Shown: one piece after another, positions 9,808-18,200 of the stretch | Layout of the letters: every line of letters begins with the position of its first letter | How positions within the stretch are numbered: the first letter of the stretch is position 1 | Assembly: GCA_947038155.1 (NCBI GenBank) | Contig: CAMQVH010000008.1 | Span: 50,925-114,924 of the forward strand | Source: an uncultured Bacteroides sp. | Lineage (GTDB): Bacteria; Bacteroidota; Bacteroidia; Bacteroidales; Bacteroidaceae | Length of the DNA: 64,000 bases | Direction of reading: 5' to 3' | Notes under the pieces: model-generated | Told to the model about the DNA's origin: nothing | Seen by the model: the letters and a program-made list of their open reading frames with translations, nothing else | Database searches by the model: none | Position numbers and translations under genes: made by a program

Positions 9808-9856
9808 GAGTTTTGATTATTTGATTTGAGAATATGATATAAAAAGGAGTATTATC

Positions 9857-11128
9857 ATGAATTTGAGAGGAAAACGTCTTTTGTATATTGGAGGTAGTGC
9901 ATCAGTAACTGATATTGCAAGTTATACAAAAGCAAATGGAATCAAATTGCTGACGGCTGGAAAAGTGATTTCTGATGAAATGATAGCTTTAACAGATGAA
10001 CAGTATGTGGTTGACATTTCTGATAGGGAATGTCTGAAAAAGATTGCGGTAGAGCAAAAAGTTGATGGTATATTAGTTATAGGTAATGAGGATATCATTA
10101 CTTGTGTGATTGATGTTGCAGAGAACATCGGACTTCAGTTCTATGTAAATAGAGAACAATGGACAGAGTTACAGGATAAGAGAAATTTCAAGAAGAACTG
10201 TATAAAACATGGCATTTCAGTAGTGGAGACATATGAATTGGCGGATAGCTGTGATACGGTACTAATTCCAATGAATGCCTATCCTGTAGTTTTGAAGCCT
10301 GCCGATAGTTGCGGATCAAAAGGTATTTCAATCTGTAATTCTAGCGAAGAAGTGAAACAGGCTATGCAGAAAGCAGAATCGTTTTCCAGGACAAAACGCT
10401 TTTTGTGTGAGAAGTATATGGACTGCCCCGAGATCACTATTAAATATTTATTTGATCGTGGTAGTATATATCTTTGGGAAGTAAATGATCGGTATGTTAA
10501 TCGAGAACAGAAAAACGTAGGTGCAATTGCTAATTGTACCGTATATCCATCGAAATATACAAAACTGTATTTGGATACTATGCATTCAAAAATGGTTGAA
10601 ATCTTTAATGAGTTTAACTTCTATAATGGAACGATGTTCATTCAGGCATTTGTGGATGGAGATGTTATTCGTCCCTATGATCCGGGTATTAGATTTTCCG
10701 GTGGATTATCGTACTTTATAACAGAATATGTTTTTGGTGTTAATCCTTTAGAGTTTATGATAAATGCAGCTCTTGTAGGGCAGATGTACTTGGGTGAAGA
10801 GAACCCTCTTGAGAAGATAAATGTGGATATGGACGGTAGATACATAGCGAATTATTCTGTTTTGGCAAAGGCTGGCATCATTTCAGAAATATATGGTATG
10901 GACACTGTCATGCAGATGCCGGAAGTTTTTAAATCATTGCAATTACTTAACATTGGTGATGAAGTGAGAATGGTAGGTACTTTGCAACAGGTATTTGCAA
11001 GATTTCAAATAGAAGCTAGAAGTAGAAAAGAACTGAATGAAGTAATAGTTACAATATATAATACCATTCAACTTAGAGGAGTAGATGGGGAAGATATGAA
11101 GCTTTATCAGAAAATCAATATTCTGTAA
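9857..11128 (+). CDS. ATP-grasp protein (second, divergent)
   Basis: A 423-residue ATP-grasp-like protein, clearly different from the first. It has an N-terminal domain beginning RGKRLLYIGGSASVTDIA, the ATP-binding lysine segment VVLKPADSCGSKGISI and FLCEKYMDCPEITIKY. Where usual family members have an acidic E-x-N metal site, this one reads RPYDPGIRFSGGLS, so the metal ligands may be altered or the activity different. A good ribosome site (AAGGAG, 7-base spacing) precedes the ATG. Two ATP-grasp genes in a row suggest either two sequential ligations or a catalytic/accessory pair. Product unknown. Confidence 0.78.
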   Translation: MNLRGKRLLYIGGSASVTDIASYTKANGIKLLTAGKVISDEMIALTDEQYVVDISDRECLKKIAVEQKVDGILVIGNEDIITCVIDVAENIGLQFYVNREQWTELQDKRNFKKNCIKHGISVVETYELADSCDTVLIPMNAYPVVLKPADSCGSKGISICNSSEEVKQAMQKAESFSRTKRFLCEKYMDCPEITIKYLFDRGSIYLWEVNDRYVNREQKNVGAIANCTVYPSKYTKLYLDTMHSKMVEIFNEFNFYNGTMFIQAFVDGDVIRPYDPGIRFSGGLSYFITEYVFGVNPLEFMINAALVGQMYLGEENPLEKINVDMDGRYIANYSVLAKAGIISEIYGMDTVMQMPEVFKSLQLLNIGDEVRMVGTLQQVFARFQIEARSRKELNEVIVTIYNTIQLRGVDGEDMKLYQKINIL

Positions 11129-11141
11129 GGTATAGAAGATT

Positions 11142-12524
11142 ATGGAGAACTATACAAAAGCATTAGTGGATTTTGCTGCGGAAATCGAATATAGGGATCT
11201 GTCTCATAGTGTTATTGAGCAAACTAAAATGTTCATTGCAGATTATTATGCGGCGAGTCTGGCGGGGTATCGGGTTAATGGAAAGTTTAACTCAGTGGTA
11301 ATGGCTGTTCTGAAAGAAGAAGGAGGTACTGAGCAAGCATCCATATTGTTTGAAGAAAAGAAATATCCAATAAGTAATGCAGCTTTTATGAATGCAGTTT
11401 ATGCGCATGGTGCGGATATGGATGATGGTAATCGAAAATCTGGAGGACACATAGGAACACACATAATGTCTTCTGTCTTTGCATTAAGTGAAAAGTTGGA
11501 TGTGACTTGGAAGGATGTTATTGTTGCAATTAATATCGGGTATGATTTTTTCAACAGGGTAGCTGGGGCTGCACAACCAGGGCTTTATAGTAAGGGTTTT
11601 CATTCAACAGGAATTGCGGGTGCGATAGCTAGTGGAGCAGCCTGTGCCAAACTAATGGGGTTGGATAGAAATGGAATTTATAATAGCGTTTCTTTAGCTG
11701 CATTTCAGTCAAGTGGGTTAATTATTATAGATGAAAGTGGGCAAGGTTGTAAGCCTGTGAATCCTGCGAATGCAGCAAGAACAGGTGTAATTTCTGCTAT
11801 GATGGCTGAAAAAGGTCTGGTAACTCCTCGGAATCCATTGGAGAGTAAAAAAGGCTGGTTTCATGCTTTTACAGATCAAGTTAATGAAACGGTTCTTTTG
11901 GATGGTCTTGGTATAGATTTTACAATTTGTGAGAGTTATCTAAAACTATATCCAACTTGTCGTCATACGCATAGTTGCATTGACGCTGCTATAGAGATCA
12001 GGAAACAAATTTATGAAAGTAATTACCTCTTATATGATATAGAAAAAGTCTATGTTTTCGTGTATCCGAGTGCGATTAAGTCAGCAGGGACAATTAGCAA
12101 CCCACAATCACAAGAGGAAGCCAAGTTTTCGATTCATTATGCTGTGGCAACTGCCTTTAGTAAAGGCAACTTTTCCTTGGAGGATCTTGATACAGAAAAC
12201 CAAGATCATACCATAATAGATAATTTATCGAAAAAGATAGAGTTGATAATTGATGATTCAATGGAGAATAGAGAGAAAGGAATTCGAGGAGCTAGAGTGA
12301 AAGTAATTTTTTGTAATGGAAGAATTTTTGAGAAAACTATACTAATCCCAAAAGGTGAAGGGATCAATTCACTTAATTGGGATGATATACAAATGAAAAT
12401 GCAGGCATGCTCGCAAGGAATTGTTGAAGCAGAACAGGCAAGACTATTTGTAGAAAAGTGTCGATGTATTAATGATGATGATCGTTTTACTCCGATATTA
12501 TCATTTTTAACCAAAATAAAATAA
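11142..12524 (+). CDS. MmgE/PrpD family protein
   Basis: A 460-residue member of the MmgE/PrpD superfamily, which includes 2-methylcitrate dehydratase, cis-aconitate decarboxylase and iminodisuccinate epimerase. Characteristic segments are the N-terminal VIEQTKMFIADYYAASLAG, AHGADMDDG, the FHSTGIAGAIASGAACAKLMG helix and the YLKLYPTCRHTH motif. All known activities act on di- or tricarboxylic acids, which fits the fumarase-like and CitE-like genes downstream. No targeting sequence, so cytoplasmic. The exact reaction, dehydration, decarboxylation or epimerisation, cannot be told from sequence. Confidence 0.83.
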   Translation: MENYTKALVDFAAEIEYRDLSHSVIEQTKMFIADYYAASLAGYRVNGKFNSVVMAVLKEEGGTEQASILFEEKKYPISNAAFMNAVYAHGADMDDGNRKSGGHIGTHIMSSVFALSEKLDVTWKDVIVAINIGYDFFNRVAGAAQPGLYSKGFHSTGIAGAIASGAACAKLMGLDRNGIYNSVSLAAFQSSGLIIIDESGQGCKPVNPANAARTGVISAMMAEKGLVTPRNPLESKKGWFHAFTDQVNETVLLDGLGIDFTICESYLKLYPTCRHTHSCIDAAIEIRKQIYESNYLLYDIEKVYVFVYPSAIKSAGTISNPQSQEEAKFSIHYAVATAFSKGNFSLEDLDTENQDHTIIDNLSKKIELIIDDSMENREKGIRGARVKVIFCNGRIFEKTILIPKGEGINSLNWDDIQMKMQACSQGIVEAEQARLFVEKCRCINDDDRFTPILSFLTKIK

Positions 12525-12543
12525 CAAGGAAGGAGCAAAATCA

Positions 12544-13527
12544 ATGAAAGAAAATATAAAACTAATCCTCGGAACAATGACTTTCGGGGAACAAGTATTT
12601 GGTGAGGATGTAAAATGTATGGTTCAGAGTTATCTGAATCACGGTTATAAGGAATTGGATACAGCCTACGTATATAATGAAGGAGAGTGTGAGCGTTTGT
12701 TGGGGACAGCTTTGAAAGAATTGGATAGAGATACGTATAAAGTTGCAACAAAAGCAAACCCAAGGATTACCGGACGATTGGATAAGGAGGCAGTAATATC
12801 ACAGTTGAATGAATCATTGCAAAGGCTTAAAGTAAACTATGTAGATACCTTATATCTACATTTTCCAGATCCGGCAACACCTGTGAAATCTGTATTGGAG
12901 GGTTGTGCACAGCTTTATGAAGAAGGGAAATTTTTGGAACTGGGACTGAGTAATTTTCCCGCATGGCTGGTAGCCGAAGTTTGGCATATTTGTAAATCTC
13001 ATGGTTGGATGTTGCCCAAAGTATATGAGGGACTTTATAATCCGTTAAGTAGGCATGCAGAGCGGGAATTGGATAGAGCATTAAATAATTACGGTATGCG
13101 CTTTTATGCTTATAATCCTTTAGCTGGAGGAATGTTGACAAATAAATATTCCAGTCAAGACAAAACAATAAAAGCTGGTAGATTTATAAATCGGCCAAAT
13201 TATCAAAAACGTTATTGGAAAGATTCGTTCTTTGAAGCGATCGATCGCATAAAAGAAGTTTGTGCTGAACATAATATGAATATTGTAGAAGCGGTTTATC
13301 GATGGTTGGCATACCATTCAATGCTAAAAGTAGAGCGTGGAGATGGAATTATTATAGGTGCGTCGAGATTAGTTCAATTGGAGCAGAATATGGCAACGGT
13401 GGAAAAAGGTTCTTTGCCGGATGAGATAGTCGAGATTATTAATGATGCATGGGAAATAAGTAAAATGGATGCACCGGAATATTTTACATATTATGTCCCA
13501 AAAAGTAAAAACACAAAAGAAGTTTAA
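12544..13527 (+). CDS. Aldo/keto reductase (AKR7-like)
   Basis: A 327-residue NADPH-dependent aldo/keto reductase. The catalytic tetrad is visible: Asp and Tyr in LDTAYVYNEGE, Lys in VATKANP and His in TLYLHFPDP. The LGTMTFGEQV start and the later LGLSNFPAW and IIIGASRLVQLEQN segments resemble aflatoxin-aldehyde-reductase-type AKRs. Its place just before a TPP-dependent decarboxylase suggests it reduces the aldehyde that enzyme releases; this is inference. A very strong Shine-Dalgarno (AAGGAAGGAG, 8-base spacing) precedes the ATG. Confidence 0.88.
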   Translation: MKENIKLILGTMTFGEQVFGEDVKCMVQSYLNHGYKELDTAYVYNEGECERLLGTALKELDRDTYKVATKANPRITGRLDKEAVISQLNESLQRLKVNYVDTLYLHFPDPATPVKSVLEGCAQLYEEGKFLELGLSNFPAWLVAEVWHICKSHGWMLPKVYEGLYNPLSRHAERELDRALNNYGMRFYAYNPLAGGMLTNKYSSQDKTIKAGRFINRPNYQKRYWKDSFFEAIDRIKEVCAEHNMNIVEAVYRWLAYHSMLKVERGDGIIIGASRLVQLEQNMATVEKGSLPDEIVEIINDAWEISKMDAPEYFTYYVPKSKNTKEV

Positions 13528-13531
13528 GAAT

Positions 13532-14665
13532 ATGATTAATCAAGAAATCTTTTTGCATACACTGCAGTTGGAAGGTGTGGAATTCTTCACCGGAGTACCA
13601 GATTCCTATTTGAATGGATTTTGTGACTATTTGTTAAGGAATATATCACAGGAAAAGAATGTTATAGCGGCTAATGAAGGAAATGCAATTGCCATAGCTG
13701 CCGGTCATTTTCTTGCTACTCAGGAGATTCCCCTTGTTTATATGCAGAACTCCGGATTGGGCAATACTATAAATCCTCTTGTTTCACTTGCTGATAAACA
13801 GGTTTATGCGATTCCTATGATTCTGTTGGTAGGTTGGAGGGGGCAACCGGGCACTGGAGATTGGGCACAACATGAACTTCAGGGAGAGATTACCCCCGGA
13901 TTATTGGATTTGATGCATATTCCGTATGATATCTTACCGGATGACAATGATAAAGTGACAGGCATTTTAAAACAGGCTGTTTCGCTGGCAAGGAGCAATC
14001 GGAAGCCTTATGCATTAATTGCTCCTAAAGGAGTGATGGCAGGAGAAAAAATGAATAACAAAGATCAAACATATCCTATGAGTCGTGAAGAGGCAATAGA
14101 GGTAGTACTTGATCATATGCCTGCTGATACGATTTATAGTGCAACAACAGGGCGTGCAACACGGGAATTATTCTTTTTGCGAGAAAAAAGAAATGAGAGT
14201 AAAAAAACAGATTTTTTGAATATTGGTTCTATGGGGCATGCTTCGTCAGTAGCTTTTGGTATTGCTTTGGCAAAACCTCAAAGGAAGGTGGTCTGCCTTG
14301 ACGGAGATGCTGCCGCAATGATGCATTTGGGAGCTATGACAATGTTGCATAAGTATAATGTACCGAACTATCTGCATATTATATTGAATAATGGAGCGCA
14401 CGAGTCTGTAGGTGGACAACCTTCAGCGGGACATTTGATTGACTTTACAAAAATAGCGGAATCTTGTGGATACAAGACTATAGGGCATCCCGTAACGACT
14501 CGGGAGGAACTGACTCAAGCTATTGAAATATTGGCTAAAGAGCCTTTTGCAGCATTCATTGATGTGCGGATTCATAAAGGGATGAGGGGAAAACTTCCAC
14601 CACTTGATTTTTCGCATAGAGAAGCCATTGATAACTTAATAAAAGAATTAAATAAGAAAGACTGA
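13532..14665 (+). CDS. Phosphonopyruvate/sulfopyruvate-decarboxylase-like TPP enzyme
   Basis: A 377-residue thiamine-diphosphate enzyme of the Ppd/AepY and sulfopyruvate decarboxylase family. The start is the ATG at 13532 (MINQEIFLHT), 4 bases after the reductase; the track start at 13469 lies inside the previous gene. The TPP-activating glutamate is in ANEGNAIAIAAG, the SGLGNTINPL segment is present, and the Mg/TPP motif is CLDGDAAAMMHLGAMTMLHKY. Recalled AepY proteins have a KDEPQH-like motif where this one has TGDWAQH, so the acid may differ. No PEP mutase gene is in the window. It probably decarboxylates a 3-substituted pyruvate to an aldehyde. Confidence 0.82.
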   Translation: MINQEIFLHTLQLEGVEFFTGVPDSYLNGFCDYLLRNISQEKNVIAANEGNAIAIAAGHFLATQEIPLVYMQNSGLGNTINPLVSLADKQVYAIPMILLVGWRGQPGTGDWAQHELQGEITPGLLDLMHIPYDILPDDNDKVTGILKQAVSLARSNRKPYALIAPKGVMAGEKMNNKDQTYPMSREEAIEVVLDHMPADTIYSATTGRATRELFFLREKRNESKKTDFLNIGSMGHASSVAFGIALAKPQRKVVCLDGDAAAMMHLGAMTMLHKYNVPNYLHIILNNGAHESVGGQPSAGHLIDFTKIAESCGYKTIGHPVTTREELTQAIEILAKEPFAAFIDVRIHKGMRGKLPPLDFSHREAIDNLIKELNKKD

Positions 14666-14680
14666 AAGGTCAGGGAGGAT

Positions 14681-15592
14681 ATGAAAGTGAATAATAGTAT
14701 GGAACAAACAAGGGCCTTTTTGAAATCAATAGGTTTGCCGGAAGGTGATGCTTACAATTTGCCGACATCCATAAAGAGATTTGAAGATGGAGGTCAATAC
14801 CGTTTTGAAGTGCCTGGTATCCAGGGACCTAAAGTTATGCAAGCGTTGCTTGAAGCAATGGATGACTATGGAATCTGTCTGCATCGCGTAACACAGACAC
14901 AAGGTATCATGCGTTTGACTGATGATGAGATTGTTAGAATGGTAGAGTTGGCACACCAATGGAGTACAGACTTGATTTTGGCTATTGGTCCTCGTGCAAC
15001 TACCGATACTAGTGCGTCTGTCAATACTCCTGAAGGAGTCCGTATGGGGTATCGTCTTCGTGGTCAGGAGCAGATTGTACGCGCTGTAGAAGATGTGAAA
15101 CGTGCAGCCCGTTTGGGTTGTCGTTCTTTCCTTATTTATGATGAGGGGTGTTTGTGGCTGCTTAATGAAATGCGTAAAGCAGGAGAAATTCCGGAGGAAT
15201 GTCATTTTAAAGTTTCAGCACATGCCGGTCACGGTAATCCATGTTCTGCTAAGGTTTTGGAGAAGATTGGTGCAAACTCTATAAATCCGGTTCGTGATAT
15301 TCAGTTACAAATGCTGTCTGCAATGCGTCAGGCAGTAGATTGTCCTATTGATATTCATACGGAAAATCCAAAGTCGACAGGAGGCTTCATACGCCATTAT
15401 GAGGTTCCGGAGATGATTCGTATTGCAGCTCCGATTTATCTTAAGACCGGTGGATCGGTTGCGCAAACACATAGTTGGGATAGTACACAGGATGATGCAA
15501 GGAAGCGTGCGAAACAGGTTGCATTAGTTAAGAGAATAATTGACGAATACTATCCTGAAGCACTTTTGTCACCGAAAGGAAGCATTCGATAA
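14681..15592 (+). CDS. U32-peptidase-like TIM-barrel protein
   Basis: A 303-residue protein that I match from memory to bacterial proteins labelled U32 family peptidase, with segments such as YRFEVPGIQGPKVM, ICLHRVTQTQGIMRLTDDEI and HYEVPEMIRIAAPIYLKTGG. U32-type proteins are TIM barrels, and many are not proteases but act in hydroxylation or small-molecule chemistry. Within an operon of small-acid enzymes a metabolic role is more likely than proteolysis. Four cysteines are scattered, with no obvious Fe-S triad. GGGAGG lies only 2 bases from the ATG; a second in-frame ATG at 14699 is possible. Function unknown. Confidence 0.6.
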   Translation: MKVNNSMEQTRAFLKSIGLPEGDAYNLPTSIKRFEDGGQYRFEVPGIQGPKVMQALLEAMDDYGICLHRVTQTQGIMRLTDDEIVRMVELAHQWSTDLILAIGPRATTDTSASVNTPEGVRMGYRLRGQEQIVRAVEDVKRAARLGCRSFLIYDEGCLWLLNEMRKAGEIPEECHFKVSAHAGHGNPCSAKVLEKIGANSINPVRDIQLQMLSAMRQAVDCPIDIHTENPKSTGGFIRHYEVPEMIRIAAPIYLKTGGSVAQTHSWDSTQDDARKRAKQVALVKRIIDEYYPEALLSPKGSIR

Positions 15593-15620
15593 AAGAAATA
15601 TAAATAAAAGCAAAGAAGAA

Positions 15621-16760
15621 ATGAGACACCATAAATATAATCCGAATTTTGAGTTTATTGTAAAACCGGAAGAGTTTAACAAGTATTCGGATAAGGAAAT
15701 ACTCCAATATTGTCTTGGAGCGACCATGTATATGCCGGGGACAAAAGATTTTTCTCAAAAAATATTGGATAATGAAATACCGGGCTTAACTTCCATGGTA
15801 TTTTGTTTTGAGGATGCATGCCCAGAGAGCCAGGTAGAAGAAGCGGAAAGAAATGTAATTCATGTACTGGATGTACTTTCTACAGCTCTTGATAATGGAA
15901 AACTTACTTATGATAATTTACCACTTATTTTCTGTCGTGTCAGAAATCAGGAGCAGTTTATTCGATTTGCAGGGCAGCTCACAAAACACCATGTGAAGGC
16001 TTTAACAGGTATTAATTTCCCGAAATTCAATGCTCATAACGGAAACGTATATATGTTTTATTTGAAGCAACTAAATGAGAGGTTAGGGGATATCATCTAT
16101 GGAATGCCGATTATAGAAGACTCTGAAGTCGCATTTAGAGAGACGAGAATGACGGAATTGATTGGCATCAGAGAAATACTGGATAATTATAAGGATATAG
16201 TTTTGCAAGTACGAGTTGGTGCTACTGATTTTTCTTCTTGCTTTGGAGTACGTAGAGGAGTAGATTATTCTATTTACGATGTATTGACAGTCAGGGAAAT
16301 TTTATCTGATATTATTAATGTATTTGGAAGAAATAATGACTATGTGATCTCTGGTCCTGTATGGGAATATTTTCGTGTGAGTAAACAAATGATGTTCGAA
16401 CAACTTCCCAATTATGATATTGAAGACTGTCTGTTAAAAAGGATTCCTATTGTAAATACCGAAATTGACGGATTGTTGAGAGAGGTCGTTTTAGACAAGG
16501 CGAATGGTTTTGTAGGAAGAACTGTCATTCATCCATCTCACATTAAATATGTTAATGCGATGCAGGCTGTGACAAAGGAAGAATATCAAGATGCGATGAA
16601 TATTCTTAATAGTGACAAAGGAGGTGTTTTTAAAGGTGAAAGTGGTAATAAAATGAATGAAGTAAAACCTCATACAAACTGGGCGACCAAGGTGTATATG
16701 AAATCCCGAGCTTATGGGGTGATCGATAACGAAAATAGCTATATTAAGCTGTTCTCATAA
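15621..16760 (+). CDS. HpcH/HpaI aldolase / CitE-like lyase
   Basis: A 379-residue member of the PEP/pyruvate-domain superfamily (citrate lyase beta, malyl-CoA lyase, HpcH). The start is the ATG at 15621 (MRHHKYNPNFEF); the track start at 15540 lies inside the previous gene. CitE-like landmarks are LGATMYMPGTKD near the N terminus, MVFCFEDACPESQVEEAERN as the acidic metal-site region, and LQVRVGATDFSSCFGVRRG. The length and the two ATP-grasp partners recall the CitE-like lyase in tellurite-resistance (Ter) associated biosynthetic operons. Expected chemistry is aldol or Claisen cleavage or condensation on a 2-oxo or hydroxy acid. Substrate unknown. Confidence 0.77.
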   Translation: MRHHKYNPNFEFIVKPEEFNKYSDKEILQYCLGATMYMPGTKDFSQKILDNEIPGLTSMVFCFEDACPESQVEEAERNVIHVLDVLSTALDNGKLTYDNLPLIFCRVRNQEQFIRFAGQLTKHHVKALTGINFPKFNAHNGNVYMFYLKQLNERLGDIIYGMPIIEDSEVAFRETRMTELIGIREILDNYKDIVLQVRVGATDFSSCFGVRRGVDYSIYDVLTVREILSDIINVFGRNNDYVISGPVWEYFRVSKQMMFEQLPNYDIEDCLLKRIPIVNTEIDGLLREVVLDKANGFVGRTVIHPSHIKYVNAMQAVTKEEYQDAMNILNSDKGGVFKGESGNKMNEVKPHTNWATKVYMKSRAYGVIDNENSYIKLFS

Positions 16761-16774
16761 ACGAAGGAGAAGCA

Positions 16775-17278
16775 ATGAAGACAATAACGACACCAATTTC
16801 AGAAGAAATGGCTAGTGATTTGCATGTTGGAGATATGGTTCTGATAACAGGTAAGATATACTGTGGACGTGATGCTGTACTCCCGAAAATTTGCAAGTTG
16901 ATAGAAAATGAAACTTTAGGTGAATACGATATTGATTTGCGGGGGAGTGTTATTTTTCATACAGCTGTTAGTCCGGCAGGAGTTGGGCCAACTTCCAGCA
17001 ATAAGTTGGAGATAGAGGAAAGTTTTCCCTTGCTTTCTAAAGCAGGAGTGAAAATGCATTTGGGAAAAGGAGTAATTGGGAAAAATACGATTACTGCACT
17101 TGATGAATATAATTCCGTTTTTGCAGTGATCCCCCCAGTCACGGCATTGCTTGGGGAGAACATGCTCTCGCAAAGACTGGTTGCTTTCCCTGAGTTAGGA
17201 ATGGAGGCATTTTATGAGTTGGAGGTAAAAGATTATCCAGCGATCATTGGCGCTGCACATAATGAAAGTATTTATTGA
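16775..17278 (+). CDS. Class I fumarase / tartrate dehydratase beta-subunit-like
   Basis: A 167-residue protein matching the C-terminal (beta) half of Fe-S-dependent fumarases and the TtdB subunit of L-tartrate dehydratase. Landmarks are LHVGDMVLITGKIYCGRDAVLP, IFHTAVSPAGVGPTSSNKLE and GVKMHLGKGVIGKNT. It forms the second half of the active site with the alpha subunit downstream and would hydrate or dehydrate a C4 acid such as fumarate/malate. The subunit order here is beta before alpha, the reverse of most two-subunit operons. Shine-Dalgarno AAGGAG lies 6 bases before the ATG. Confidence 0.87.
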   Translation: MKTITTPISEEMASDLHVGDMVLITGKIYCGRDAVLPKICKLIENETLGEYDIDLRGSVIFHTAVSPAGVGPTSSNKLEIEESFPLLSKAGVKMHLGKGVIGKNTITALDEYNSVFAVIPPVTALLGENMLSQRLVAFPELGMEAFYELEVKDYPAIIGAAHNESIY

Positions 17279-17290
17279 GGAGGACAAGGC

Positions 17291-18145
17291 ATGAGGTATG
17301 ATGAAAGAATTGTAAATAGAGTATGCGAAACATTGGTTAGTTCCGGTTCGACTTTCCTTCCGGATAAAATAAGAGCATATGAGAAAGCAATCCAGAGCGA
17401 AACTAATGAACAGGCAAAGTGGGCGATGAAAGCTATTTGGGAGAATGCATTGGTTGCAAAAAAGAATAGAAGCCCTCTTTGTGACGATACGGGCATACCG
17501 CATCTGATATTAGAAGTAGGACCTGATAGGGTAGTGACTGGCAATATGCTGGAATCTATAAAAGAAGGAATAAGGCAAGGATTAAGAACATTACCAGGAC
17601 GCCCTATGGCAGTGAAAGGTGATGATAGCCACAGAATTGATCAGTCATTGGGGCTGGATGAGGATCCTGCCGCTTTGGAAGCAGCACCAATTTTGATTCG
17701 AAATATTGAAGATAATGTAATAAAACTTCATATTTTAATGTTTGGTGGTGGTCCTGCTATCAGAGGAAAAACTTATCGTGTTTTTCATAAGCATAATGTG
17801 CAAACAGTATTGGATGAGATTATATCATGGGCAACGGAAGGAACAACTATGCTCGGATGCACCCCATGTACTTTGGCTGTAGGTGTCGGTCGCTCTCATT
17901 ATGAGGCTTCGTCAATGATGCTTCAGGCTTTGGTTGATGGGACCTATGACAAACAGAACGACATGGAGAAAGAAATAACAGCTAGAGTAAATGCGGTTGG
18001 TGTAGGGCCTTTGGGATTAGGTGGCAATACTACTGTACTTGCTACTTTTATGAAAGTCGGTCCGCAAAGAGCCAGTGGTGTTCGTGTGGTGTGTATGCGC
18101 CCATGCTGTTGTGTTGAACCGAGAATTGCAATGGTGGAATTGTAA
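17291..18145 (+). CDS. Class I fumarase / tartrate dehydratase alpha-subunit-like
   Basis: A 284-residue Fe-S hydratase alpha subunit. The three expected cluster cysteines are probably those in SPLCDDTGIPH, MLGCTPCTLAVGVGR and CMRPCCCVEPR. The C-terminal Cys-rich CMRPCCCVEP is unusual in holding four cysteines close together. Other family marks are GRPMAVKGDD and GPLGLGGNTTVLAT. It starts 12 bases after the beta subunit with a strong ribosome site (GAGGAGG, 7 spacing). Placed in a capsule operon rather than with respiratory genes, it is more likely dedicated to making or converting a C4 dicarboxylate for glycan decoration. Confidence 0.87.
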   Translation: MRYDERIVNRVCETLVSSGSTFLPDKIRAYEKAIQSETNEQAKWAMKAIWENALVAKKNRSPLCDDTGIPHLILEVGPDRVVTGNMLESIKEGIRQGLRTLPGRPMAVKGDDSHRIDQSLGLDEDPAALEAAPILIRNIEDNVIKLHILMFGGGPAIRGKTYRVFHKHNVQTVLDEIISWATEGTTMLGCTPCTLAVGVGRSHYEASSMMLQALVDGTYDKQNDMEKEITARVNAVGVGPLGLGGNTTVLATFMKVGPQRASGVRVVCMRPCCCVEPRIAMVEL

Positions 18146-18200
18146 ATAAAATACAACGAATGCATGCGTAAGAAAATGTCAAACTATAAAATAGATAGGA

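Noticed and set aside
13469-13531. Track start of the TPP enzyme at 13469
   Set aside because: It overlaps the end of the aldo/keto reductase. The conserved N terminus starts at 13532.
14681-15592. Secreted or processing protease (U32)
   Set aside because: It lacks a signal peptide and sits among metabolic enzymes. The U32 label alone does not show proteolysis.
13532-18145. Standard 2-aminoethylphosphonate pathway
   Set aside because: Only a Ppd-like gene is present. PEP mutase and the AEP transaminase are missing, and the rest of the block does not fit that pathway.
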